Source: Pseudoduganella aquatica (GTDB lineage Bacteria; Pseudomonadota; Gammaproteobacteria; Burkholderiales; Burkholderiaceae_D). Taken from it: a DNA stretch of 64,000 bases. This document shows positions 53,931 through 62,378 of this stretch, in pieces. Positions within the stretch are counted from its first letter, which is position 1. Each line of letters opens with the position of its first letter. The notes under the pieces were generated by a model that did no database searches, was not told the DNA's origin, and saw only the letters and a list, made by a program, of their open reading frames with translations. Location: the NCBI RefSeq assembly GCF_009857595.1, contig NZ_WWCU01000028.1:1-64000 (forward strand), given 5' to 3'. The translations under genes and the position numbers were made by a program.

Positions 53931-55741
53931 CACGCCGCAGCCTTGGTATCGGCTATCCACTGGCCCACGATCTTGGCCAGCACGTCCATCGGCACCGAGC
54001 CTGCGCGCAGCACCACGTCGTGGAAGGCGGGCAGCGTGAAGCGCTCGCCGAGCGCGCTGCGGGCCTGCTCTCGCAGTTCGAGTATGCGCAGCATGCCGAG
54101 CAGGTAGGCGCAGGCCTGGCCGGGGTTGGCCACGTAGCGGTCCACCTCGGACGCGGGCATGCCGTAGTCGATGGCTTGCTGGCGCGTCCAGCCCTTGGTG
54201 TGCAGGCCGGTGTCCACCACCAGGCGGCGCGCGCGGAACAGCTGCTCGGCCAGGCCGCCCAGCATGCCCACCGTGTCGCCTTCGTACCAGCCCTGCTCCA
54301 TCGCCAGCTGCTCCACGTACAAGGCCCAGCCTTCGCTGTTGGCGCTGCCGCCGCTGAAGATGCGGCGCGCGCGGTACTTGGGCAGGTCCGCCATTTCCTG
54401 CTGCAGCGCGATCTGGAAATGGTGGCCCGGCACGCCCTCGTGATAGGCCAGCGTGCGCATCACCACCATCTCATATTCCGGGCCGGGCAGCGGCATCCAG
54501 AACACGCCCGGACGGCTGCCGTCCGGCGCCGGCGGCGTGTAGTGCGCGGAGCTGGTGGTCTCTGTCAGCGCGGGTTCGCGCCGCACTTCGATGGGCGCGC
54601 GCGGCTTCAGGTTGAACAGGGCCGCGCTGCGCTGTTCGGCGTCGCGCAGCAGCTCGGCGTAGCGCGCCAGCATGGCCGGGCGCGGGTCGGGCGTGCTGGC
54701 GGGCTGCAGCGATTTGTCCAGCTTCACCATGCGCTGCTGGATGCTGCCTTCGGCGTAGCCGAGCTGGCGCAAGTATTTGTCCATCTCCCCTTCGATGCGG
54801 GCCACTTCGCGCAGGCCTATGCCGTGCACCTGCTCCGCGTTCAGGCTGGTGCCGGCGTTGCGCGCCAGCAGATAGTCGTAAGCGGCGGCGCCGTTCGGCA
54901 GGCGCGAGATGCCGGCTTCGTTGCCGGTGCGCGGATGCAGCTCCGCCAGCATGGCCTGCACGCGGGCGTAGGCCGGGCGTATGCCCTTGTCCACGATGCG
55001 GGTGGCGCGCGCGATGGCGGCGCTGCGGGCTTGCGGCGTGAGGTCCGCAATCTTTGCGCTGCGCTCGGCCAGCGAGGCCACCAGCACATTGTCGCCGGCT
55101 GCGGGCTTGAGGAAGGCGGCCACCTGCTGCTGCGCCTTCTCCAGGATGAAGCGCGGCGGCAGCAGCGAACGCGCGGCGGCGGAGCGCGCCATGGCGATGG
55201 CTTCGTCCAGCCGCGCCGGGGCCAGCTCCAGGCGCGCCAGGTAGCTGTCCACGTCGGCCGCGCGGCGCATGGGGTGCAGCTGCGTCATCAGGCGCGGCAG
55301 CGCAACTTGCGGGCCGCCCAGCTGGGAGAAGATGAACAGGTGGTCCTGGAAAGGCCGGCCGGCCAGTTCGTTCGACAGCGTCCAGCGCATGGTCTCGGCC
55401 GAGGCGCGCTGGGTGGCGCTGAGCGGGCCGGCGAGGAAGACGTCCAGCCTGGCCAGGCCCTCGCGCGCCAGTGCTGCCTGGCGGTCGCGGGCGGCCTGCG
55501 TGACTGGCGCCAGCAGCCGGTCCAGCTGGTCCTGTTCGGCGCCGGAAAAATACTGGCTGGCCGTCGTGTACTCGGGGTTCAGGCGCATGTAGTCGTCGGC
55601 AAAGCCTTCCGACCATTTGTCGAACGCGGCCACGGGGGCAATGGCGGGAGCCGCTGCGGGGGCCGCCACGGCGGCCTGCACCGGCACACCGGCCGTAATG
55701 ATTGCGAGAGGGAGCAGTACAGTACCGAAACGTAGCGACAT
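53930..55741 (-). CDS. DUF885-family peptidase-like protein, secreted
   Basis: A 603-residue protein. Residues 1-23 are a signal peptide (MSLRFGTVLLPLAIITAGVPVQA). The DUF885 domain extends to the end and contains YHEGVPGHHFQ (about residues 422-432), the HExxPGHH pattern taken as a zinc site in this family, and GWALYVEQLAMEQGWY (about 465-480) carrying a third ligand candidate Glu. Family members are considered metallocarboxypeptidase-like. The ATG at 55741 fits the signal peptide; the longer open frame upstream is not supported. Head-to-head with the TPR gene (108-bp gap). Confidence 0.88.
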   Translation of the reverse strand: MSLRFGTVLLPLAIITAGVPVQAAVAAPAAAPAIAPVAAFDKWSEGFADDYMRLNPEYTTASQYFSGAEQDQLDRLLAPVTQAARDRQAALAREGLARLDVFLAGPLSATQRASAETMRWTLSNELAGRPFQDHLFIFSQLGGPQVALPRLMTQLHPMRRAADVDSYLARLELAPARLDEAIAMARSAAARSLLPPRFILEKAQQQVAAFLKPAAGDNVLVASLAERSAKIADLTPQARSAAIARATRIVDKGIRPAYARVQAMLAELHPRTGNEAGISRLPNGAAAYDYLLARNAGTSLNAEQVHGIGLREVARIEGEMDKYLRQLGYAEGSIQQRMVKLDKSLQPASTPDPRPAMLARYAELLRDAEQRSAALFNLKPRAPIEVRREPALTETTSSAHYTPPAPDGSRPGVFWMPLPGPEYEMVVMRTLAYHEGVPGHHFQIALQQEMADLPKYRARRIFSGGSANSEGWALYVEQLAMEQGWYEGDTVGMLGGLAEQLFRARRLVVDTGLHTKGWTRQQAIDYGMPASEVDRYVANPGQACAYLLGMLRILELREQARSALGERFTLPAFHDVVLRAGSVPMDVLAKIVGQWIADTKAAA

Positions 55742-55849
55742 GATGGCCTTTCTATGGAGTGCGCCATTATATTCCGCCTGACCGCGCTTGCCTTTCGATC
55801 CCCGTCTCCTAAACTCCAGAGATTCCAACAAAAACGGAAGGAGAGCGCC

Positions 55850-57649
55850 ATGCCTTGCCCACGCATTTACACCGCTGTCGCCCTGCTGTCGCTCTGTCCG
55901 GTGGCGCTGACGCAGGCGGAAAGCTCCGCCTCCGGCTTCGATGCCGGCTTCGATCCGCTATTCAGCTCGCAGGCCATGTGCACGGCGGCCCAGGCCGGAC
56001 GGCCTCCCTTGCTGCTGGCCATGCTGGCCGCGCAGACCGAGACCGCGCCCTTCCGCCCGGCCCAGCAGGAGCGCAAGCCCGCCGCCGCAAGCGATCCGCC
56101 CTTGTACAACAATCTGGGCAGCCTGCACCTGCCGGTCAGCACCGCCAACGCCCGCGCCCAGGCCTATTTCGACCAGGGCCTGCGCCTGCTGTTCGGGTTC
56201 AACCACGCGGAAGCTGCGCGCGCCTTCCGCGCCGCCCAGCGCCACGATCCCGGCTGCGCCATGTGCTACTGGGGCGAGGCCCTGGTGCTCGGCCCCAACA
56301 TCAACGCACCCATGTTCCCGGAAGCGGTGCAGCCCGCCGCCGCCGCTGCGGCCAAGGCCGCCAGCCTGGCCGGGCGCGCCACGCCGGCCGAGCAGGCGCT
56401 GATACGCGCGGTGGCCCAGCGCTACCAGTCCCCTGCGCCGGACAGCCGCGCCCCGCTGGACGCGGCCTATGCCAACGCCATGGCCGATGCGGCGCGCTCC
56501 TTCCCCAATCACGACACCATCCAGGTGCTGTTCGCCGAGTCCCTGATGGATTTGTCGCCGTGGGACTACTGGGAGGCGGCCGGCACGCGCGGCAAGGGCC
56601 GCACGCCGGAGATGGTGGACGCGCTGGAGCGCGTGCTGGAGCGCAGCCCCACCCATCCCGGCGCGGTGCACTACTACATCCACGCCATGGAAGCGTCCAG
56701 CCATCCGGACAAGGCGCTGCCCTATGCCCGCACCCTGGCGCGCCAGATTCCGGGCGCCGGCCACCTGGTCCACATGCCCTCGCATATCTACTACCGCGTG
56801 GGTCTGTACCGCGAGGCGCTGCAGTCCAACCTGGATGCGATGGCCATCGACGAGCAGTATTTCGGAAAGTCCGGAAGCGACGCCGTCTACAAGGGCGCCT
56901 ACTACCCGCACAATATCCACTTCGCCATGGTGTCCGCGCTGATGGGCGGCGACGGCCCGACGGCGCTGGCCTCCGCCGCCAAGCTGGACAAATCGGTCCC
57001 GGTGGAAGCGCTGCCCAGCTTTGCCGGCATGCAGGCGGTGAAGGCCGCGCCCTACTTCTCGCACGTGCAGTTCAGCAGTCCCGAGCAGCTGATCGCCCTG
57101 CCCGCGCCCGACCCGCAGTTTGTGCTGGTGCGCGCCATGTGGCACTACGCGCGCGCGGTCGGCTATGCCCGCAAGGGCATGCAGTCCAACAGCCAGGAGG
57201 AGATTGATGCATTGGCGGCCATCGAGCGCGGCGGCGACTTCAAGCCGCTCGCCGACTGGGGCGTGCCGGGACAGGACATAGTGCGCACCGCGCGCGCGGT
57301 CGCCACCGGCCGCCTGGCCGAAGCGCGCGGCGACCTGGCCGCCGCCATCAAGGCCTACGAGGAAGGGGTGGCCTTGCAGGACGCGCTGCCCTACACCGAG
57401 CCGCCGTACTGGTACTACCCGGTGCGCCAGTCGCTGGGCGCGGCCCTGCTGCGGGCCGGCCGGCTGGATGACGCGGAGGCCGCGTTCCGCGCCTCGTTCG
57501 CGCGCACGCCGAGCAACGGCTGGGCGCTGCGCGGCCTGGTGGAGGTGTACCGCCTGCGCGGCGACAAGCCAGCGCTGGCGGCTGCGCAGAAGCGCTTCGA
57601 CGCCACCTGGCTGGGCCGGCGCGGCGGGCCGGAGCTGTCGCGCCTGTAG
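55850..57649 (+). CDS. Secreted TPR protein
   Basis: A 599-residue protein with a Sec signal (MPCPRIYTAVALLSLCPVALTQA, about 23 residues). Repeats typical of TPR begin near residue 100 (AQAYFDQGLRLLFGFNHAEAARAFRAAQRHDPGCAMCYWGEALVLG) and recur at about 270-330 and 500-580. GGAAGGAGAGCGCC precedes the ATG. Similar proteins are widespread in Bacteroidetes and Betaproteobacteria with unknown function. The C-terminal part may bind a partner protein. Confidence 0.85.
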   Translation: MPCPRIYTAVALLSLCPVALTQAESSASGFDAGFDPLFSSQAMCTAAQAGRPPLLLAMLAAQTETAPFRPAQQERKPAAASDPPLYNNLGSLHLPVSTANARAQAYFDQGLRLLFGFNHAEAARAFRAAQRHDPGCAMCYWGEALVLGPNINAPMFPEAVQPAAAAAAKAASLAGRATPAEQALIRAVAQRYQSPAPDSRAPLDAAYANAMADAARSFPNHDTIQVLFAESLMDLSPWDYWEAAGTRGKGRTPEMVDALERVLERSPTHPGAVHYYIHAMEASSHPDKALPYARTLARQIPGAGHLVHMPSHIYYRVGLYREALQSNLDAMAIDEQYFGKSGSDAVYKGAYYPHNIHFAMVSALMGGDGPTALASAAKLDKSVPVEALPSFAGMQAVKAAPYFSHVQFSSPEQLIALPAPDPQFVLVRAMWHYARAVGYARKGMQSNSQEEIDALAAIERGGDFKPLADWGVPGQDIVRTARAVATGRLAEARGDLAAAIKAYEEGVALQDALPYTEPPYWYYPVRQSLGAALLRAGRLDDAEAAFRASFARTPSNGWALRGLVEVYRLRGDKPALAAAQKRFDATWLGRRGGPELSRL

Positions 57650-57680
57650 CGGCGCTGCGGCGCGGAGCGTGCCGGGCGGC

Positions 57681-57729
57681 TATGGCGGGTTACGCCGCGC
57701 TCGGCGCGCCCCGCTAACCCGCCCTACGG
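57681..57729. repeat. REP-like palindrome
   Basis: GGCGGGTTA (57684-57692) and TAACCCGCC (57715-57723) enclose a GC-rich hairpin; CCTACGG follows. It lies between convergent genes and belongs to the same repeat family as 6042-6077 and the flanks of the 14826-15015 array. Confidence 0.75.
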
Positions 57730-57743
57730 GATGTGTGGCACTC

Positions 57744-59204
57744 TCAGCGTTTTGCCGTCGGTTTGAGCACCGCGTCGGCGCGCTGCTTTTCCTGCGCGGT
57801 CAGGCGCGGTCCCACCGACGCCAGCGCCGCGTCGGCATCGGCGTAGCCGGCCGCCTTGGCGAGGCTGAACCAGACATAGGCCACCGCCATGTCCTTGCTG
57901 CCGCCCTGGCCTTCCATCGTCATCACGGCCAGGTTGAACATGGCGTCCGCCTGTCCCTGCTTGGCTGCTTCGTTGAACAGCTTGCGCGCGGTGGAATAGT
58001 CCTGCGGCACCAGCTTGCCCTCGTAGAAGTAGGTCGCCAGCGCGCCTTCCGCAGCCGGGTGGCCTTTCACGGCGGCCTGCTTGTACAGCGCTATGGCGCG
58101 CTGCTGGTCCGGCGCCACGCCGTAGCCCAGGTCATACATGCGGGCGGCGGCGTAGATCGATTCCACGTGGCCGGCCTTGGCGGCGGCGCTGAAATAGGCG
58201 CCCGCCATCTTGTAGTCCTTGGGCAGGCCCTCGTCGCCGTTGTAGTACAGGCGGCCCAGTTCATACAGCGCCGGCAGATAGCCTTCCTCGCCCGCCTGCT
58301 GCAGGCTGGCGCGCGCCTTGGCCACGTCGCGGCCGCCGCCATAGCCGGTCAGGAAGGCCATGCCCAGCAGGTTCGCGGCGGGTGCGAAGCCCACGTCGGC
58401 CGCCTTGGCGTACCAGCGGCGCACCTCGGCGCCATTTTTCGGCACGCCTATGCCCACCAGGTTGATCTTCGCCAGCAGCATGATCGCTTCCACGCGATCG
58501 TTGATCAATTCAGGCTGGGCGGGGTCGAATTTCATGCGGTCAAAGACCGGGTGGTAAGGCTTGTCCACCACCTGCTCCAGCCAGTAGATCGCCAGCTTGG
58601 TGTCGCGCGGCGTGCCCATGCCATACAGGTGCATTTTGCCCAGCATCAGGGCGGCTTCGCCGTAACCTATCTTGTCCCAGGCCAGCTTGAACTGCTGCTG
58701 CGCGGTGGCGTAGTCCTGCTGGTCCATCGCGACGAAGGCGTTGGCCAGGCTTTTGTCCTTGCGCATGATGCGGTTGCGGGCGACTGCAATCCGCGAATCG
58801 GCCGCACCGCATTGCGACGTGTCGGTGATCTCCGGCATGGCGAAATCGGACGACGCCGCGCGCCGGTCGTCTATGGTGGACACGTCGCCTGCCGGACTGT
58901 TCTCGCTCAGGCGCTGCGCGCCGTCCGCCTGGCCTCCGTGGTTGAAGTCGCTCATATAGCGCAGCATGGTCTCGTCGTCGGCCGCGCTGTAGCCGCTCAT
59001 GAAGGCGCAGGAGGACGCATGGTTGGGCGACAGGGTCTTGCTTCGCGCGGCAATAATCTCGCGCGGGTCGCCCGCTGCGTTGCGCTTGCCCGCCACCGTA
59101 ACCGATGAGGAAGGCTCCGCAGCTTGTTGCTGCGCCTGCGCCGTGAAGGCCGGCAGAGCCAGCAGCAGCGCCAGAGTGAGGTTCGGTGTGCGGAAAGGCA
59201 TCAT
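57744..59204 (-). CDS. Secreted Sel1-repeat protein
   Basis: A 486-residue protein with a signal peptide (about residues 1-25, ending AFTAQA). From residue about 165 it carries about seven Sel1-like repeats (for example AALMLGKMHLYGMGTPRDTKLAIYWLEQV and AAARMYDLGYGVAPDQQRAIALYKQAAVKGHP). These helical repeats mediate protein-protein contact. The N-terminal 140 residues are unrecognised. The ATG at 59204 is chosen for its signal peptide; a second ATG follows directly. Divergent from the PAS-GAF-GGDEF gene. Confidence 0.86.
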   Translation of the reverse strand: MMPFRTPNLTLALLLALPAFTAQAQQQAAEPSSSVTVAGKRNAAGDPREIIAARSKTLSPNHASSCAFMSGYSAADDETMLRYMSDFNHGGQADGAQRLSENSPAGDVSTIDDRRAASSDFAMPEITDTSQCGAADSRIAVARNRIMRKDKSLANAFVAMDQQDYATAQQQFKLAWDKIGYGEAALMLGKMHLYGMGTPRDTKLAIYWLEQVVDKPYHPVFDRMKFDPAQPELINDRVEAIMLLAKINLVGIGVPKNGAEVRRWYAKAADVGFAPAANLLGMAFLTGYGGGRDVAKARASLQQAGEEGYLPALYELGRLYYNGDEGLPKDYKMAGAYFSAAAKAGHVESIYAAARMYDLGYGVAPDQQRAIALYKQAAVKGHPAAEGALATYFYEGKLVPQDYSTARKLFNEAAKQGQADAMFNLAVMTMEGQGGSKDMAVAYVWFSLAKAAGYADADAALASVGPRLTAQEKQRADAVLKPTAKR

Positions 59205-59334
59205 AAGGGGCTTTCTCGTGATTTTTGAATGGAATAACGGCATACGATGCTAGCGCGTTATGCTAGCCTTGAGTAATCAATCCAATGAGCAATACATTGC
59301 GCAATCCACAACAAATGAGACTAGAATAGTCACT

Positions 59335-60696
59335 ATGAATCCGCTAGTCAGTGCTCCGGTTGCCAGCTTCACCGATCTCCTGCTTGACGCCGTCTGCATG
59401 GTGGACGTCAACGGGCGTTTTGTGTTCGTGAGCGCGGCCTGCGAACGGATTTTCGGCTACCGCCAGGACGAGATGGTGGGCATGGCCATGATAGACCTGG
59501 TGGCCCCGGCCGACCGCGAGCGCACGCTGGCGGCGGCGCGCAGCATCATGGACGGCCAGCCCAACAGCCGCTTCGAAAACCGCTATGTGCGCAAGGACGG
59601 CTCTATCGTGCATATCATGTGGTCGGCGCGCTGGTCCGAGGCCGACCAGTTGCGGATCGCGGTGGCGCGCGATATCACCGCCAGCAAGCGCGCCGAGGCC
59701 ATGCAGGCCGCGCTGTACGCCATCTCCGAAGCGGCGCACGCCACCGAAGACCTGCCCGCGCTGTACCAGCGCATGCATCAAATCGTCGGAGGCCTGCTGC
59801 CGGTGCAATCGTTCGCCGTGGTCCTGCGCGATGCGCCGGACGACGTCCTCTATTTCGCCTACCACGCCAATGCCAGCGGTCCCGAATCGGACGCGCGGCT
59901 GGCCGTGCTGCTGTGCGAGGAAGCGCTGCGGCGCAATATGCCGCTGCGCGTAGCGCCGGACACCATGTCCACCCTGTCCCCTGCGCTGCTGGTGGCGGCG
60001 GCCCCGGAACAGGCTTGCTGGATGAGCGTGCCGCTGTGCACGCCGCAAGCCACCATAGGCGCGCTGGTGCTGCGCGACGGCGCCATGTTCGAGGGCGGCG
60101 CAGCCTGCCAGGGCTATACGGACCAGGACCAGGAGCTGCTGCTGTTCGTGTCCACCCAGATCGCCACCGCCATCCAGCGCAAGCAGCTCGAATCGCGCCT
60201 GCACTTCATGGCCCAGCACGACGACCTGACGCGCCTGCCGAACCGCAGCCTGTTCCATGACCGCCTGGCCACCGCCATCGCGCGCGCCCAGCGCCAGCAG
60301 GGCCGCGTGGCGCTGCTGTTCATCGACCTGAACAAATTCAAGCTGGTCAACGACCTGTACGGCCACTCGGCCGGCGATAGGCTGCTGCAGGCGGTGGCGC
60401 GCAGCATCAGCTCCTGCGTGCGCGAGGCCGACACGGTGGCGCGCATCGGCGGCGACGAATTCGTGGTGGTGCTGGAGCATGTGGCGCGGCCCGAGTCCGC
60501 CGCGCTGGTCAAGGAGAAGATCCACCTGGCGCTGGCCGCCCCGGTGCACGTGGGCGAAGGCCGTACGCTGCACACTTCGGCCAGCATCGGCATCGCCCAT
60601 TATCCCGACCACGGCGCCGACATGACACAGCTGCTGCGTTATGCAGACCAGGCCATGTACGCCACCAAGCACCAGGCGCCCGACGCGGTGGCATAG
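59335..60696 (+). CDS. PAS-GAF diguanylate cyclase
   Basis: A 453-residue soluble signalling protein that should make cyclic di-GMP. PAS domain about residues 10-125 (LLLDAVCMVDVNGRFVFVSAACERIFGYRQDEMVG), GAF-like domain about 140-285, GGDEF domain about 290-450 starting HDDLTRLPNRSLFHDRL with IGGDEF at the active site (about 371-376). READ five residues ahead gives the RxxD I-site. No EAL domain. The ATG at 59335 begins the recognisable protein. Ligand unknown. Confidence 0.94.
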   Translation: MNPLVSAPVASFTDLLLDAVCMVDVNGRFVFVSAACERIFGYRQDEMVGMAMIDLVAPADRERTLAAARSIMDGQPNSRFENRYVRKDGSIVHIMWSARWSEADQLRIAVARDITASKRAEAMQAALYAISEAAHATEDLPALYQRMHQIVGGLLPVQSFAVVLRDAPDDVLYFAYHANASGPESDARLAVLLCEEALRRNMPLRVAPDTMSTLSPALLVAAAPEQACWMSVPLCTPQATIGALVLRDGAMFEGGAACQGYTDQDQELLLFVSTQIATAIQRKQLESRLHFMAQHDDLTRLPNRSLFHDRLATAIARAQRQQGRVALLFIDLNKFKLVNDLYGHSAGDRLLQAVARSISSCVREADTVARIGGDEFVVVLEHVARPESAALVKEKIHLALAAPVHVGEGRTLHTSASIGIAHYPDHGADMTQLLRYADQAMYATKHQAPDAVA

Positions 60697-60725
60697 TCCA
60701 CGTTACAAAAAAGTGTTTGCTTTTA

Positions 60726-60760
60726 ATTGGTCAGGCCAATAAATTATCGGCCAGACCAGT
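60726..60760. promoter_or_regulatory. Inverted repeat, GntR-type operator upstream of the GH43 gene
   Basis: ATTGGTCAGGCCAAT (60726-60740) and ATCGGCCAGACCAGT (60746-60760) are inverted copies of AYTGGTCWGGCCRAT around AAATT. The TGGTCNG core resembles GntR-family operators (FadR, UxuR, ExuR type). It ends 13 nt before the GH43 start codon, so binding would repress it. Confidence 0.55.
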
Positions 60761-60773
60761 TAAAAGCGACGCC

Positions 60774-62366
60774 ATGAAACCATTCCTGATTTGCGCACTA
60801 CTCGCCACACTGAACACTGCGCACGCCACCGAACCCTGGGTTGCCGATCTGGGCAACGGCAACTACCAGAATCCGGTGCTCAACGCCGACTATTCGGACC
60901 CGGACGCGGTGCGCGTCGGCGACACCTACTATATGACCTCGTCCAGCTTCAACAGCGCGCCCGGCCTGCCGCTGCTGCAGTCGAAGGACCTGGTGAACTG
61001 GGAACTGGTGGGACACGCCCTGCCCAAACAAGTACCCGCAGCGCATTTCGCGGTGCCGCGCCACGGCGCGGGCGTGTGGGCGCCCTGCCTGCGCTACCAC
61101 GACGGCAAATTCTGGATCTTCTACCCGGACCCGGACTTCGGCATCTACGTCATGACCGCCACCGATTTCCGCGGCCCGTGGAGCGAACCGCACCTGCTGA
61201 TGCCGGGGCGCGGCCTGATCGACCCCACGCCGCTGTGGGACGAGGACGGCAAGGCCTGGCTGCTGCACGGCTGGGCCAAGAGCCGCGCCGGCTTCAACAA
61301 CGTGCTCACGCTGCACCCCATGTCGCCGGACGGCCAGCGCGTGCTGGACCCGCAGGGCAAGGTCGTCATCGACGGCAACAAGCTGCCCGGTTACCGCACG
61401 CTGGAAGGCCCCAAGTTCTACAAGCAGGACGGCTGGTACTACGTGTTCGCGCCGGCCGGCGGCGTGGAGGAAGGCTGGCAGGCGGTGTTCCGTTCGCGCA
61501 GCATCGAAGGGCCGTATGAGGACCGCGTAGTGATGGACCAGGGCAGCTCCCCCGTCAACGGCCCGCACCAGGGCGCGTGGGTGCGCGCGCAGGACGGCAA
61601 GGACTGGTTCCTGCATTTCCAGGACCGCAAAGCCTACGGCCGCGTGGTGCATCTGCAGCCCATGGCGTGGACCGATGGCTGGCCGCTGATCGGCCAGCCC
61701 GGCGCCAAGCCCGGCGTAGGCAATCCGGTGGCCAGCTACCGCAAGCCGGTGGCCCGCCAGCCGGTCAAAGTGCCGGCCACCAGCGACGAATTCAGCGGCC
61801 CGGCGCTGGGCTTGCAGTGGCAGTGGAACGCCAATCCGCAAGAGGGCTGGTACTCATTGGCCGCGCGGCCCGGCTATCTGCGCCTGCCGGTGCTGGCCGC
61901 GCCGCAGGCGGACGGCTATGTGCGCGCCGCGCCCAACATCCTGGCGCAAAAGCTGCCCGCTGCAGCCTTCACCGTGGACACCCGCGTGGAACTGAACGGC
62001 GCCGCCGAGGGCGGCCAGGCCGGCCTTATCCTGAACGGCATGAGCTACGCGTGGCTGGGCCTGCGCAAGCTGGGCGCGGACACGCAGCTGGTCTACACCA
62101 CCTGCACGCCGTTCGCCCCGCGCTGCAAGGAACAGAGCAAGGTGCTGCTGGCGCAGGCGCCATCCGCGCTGTCGCTGCGCATGGTGATGGCGGAAGGCGC
62201 GCAGGCGCAGTTCCTCTACAGCGTGGACGGCAAGGACTACCTCGCCGCCGGCGCGCCGTTCTCCGCCACCAAAGGACACTGGGTGGGCGCGCAAGTGGGC
62301 CTGTTCAGTGCAGGCCCCGCCAGCGCAGGCTACCTCGACGTCGACTATTTCCGCCTCACCCGCTAA
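60774..62366 (+). CDS. Secreted glycoside hydrolase family 43 enzyme
   Basis: A 530-residue plant-polysaccharide hydrolase of the arabinofuranosidase/xylosidase type. Signal peptide residues 1-18; the five-blade propeller domain (about 25-330) starts with NPVLNADYSDPDAVRVGDTYYM, whose Asp (about 42) is the expected base, and LEGPKFYKQDGWYYVFAPAGG holds the expected acid Glu (about 203). The C-terminal domain (about 345-530, FSGPALGLQWQWNANPQEGWYSLAARPGYLRLP) is the GH43 C2 beta-sandwich. It is 12 nt ahead of a GH28 gene and behind a GntR-type operator, fitting a pectin-arabinan utilisation operon. Confidence 0.9.
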   Translation: MKPFLICALLATLNTAHATEPWVADLGNGNYQNPVLNADYSDPDAVRVGDTYYMTSSSFNSAPGLPLLQSKDLVNWELVGHALPKQVPAAHFAVPRHGAGVWAPCLRYHDGKFWIFYPDPDFGIYVMTATDFRGPWSEPHLLMPGRGLIDPTPLWDEDGKAWLLHGWAKSRAGFNNVLTLHPMSPDGQRVLDPQGKVVIDGNKLPGYRTLEGPKFYKQDGWYYVFAPAGGVEEGWQAVFRSRSIEGPYEDRVVMDQGSSPVNGPHQGAWVRAQDGKDWFLHFQDRKAYGRVVHLQPMAWTDGWPLIGQPGAKPGVGNPVASYRKPVARQPVKVPATSDEFSGPALGLQWQWNANPQEGWYSLAARPGYLRLPVLAAPQADGYVRAAPNILAQKLPAAAFTVDTRVELNGAAEGGQAGLILNGMSYAWLGLRKLGADTQLVYTTCTPFAPRCKEQSKVLLAQAPSALSLRMVMAEGAQAQFLYSVDGKDYLAAGAPFSATKGHWVGAQVGLFSAGPASAGYLDVDYFRLTR

Positions 62367-62378
62367 GGATCACGCAGC

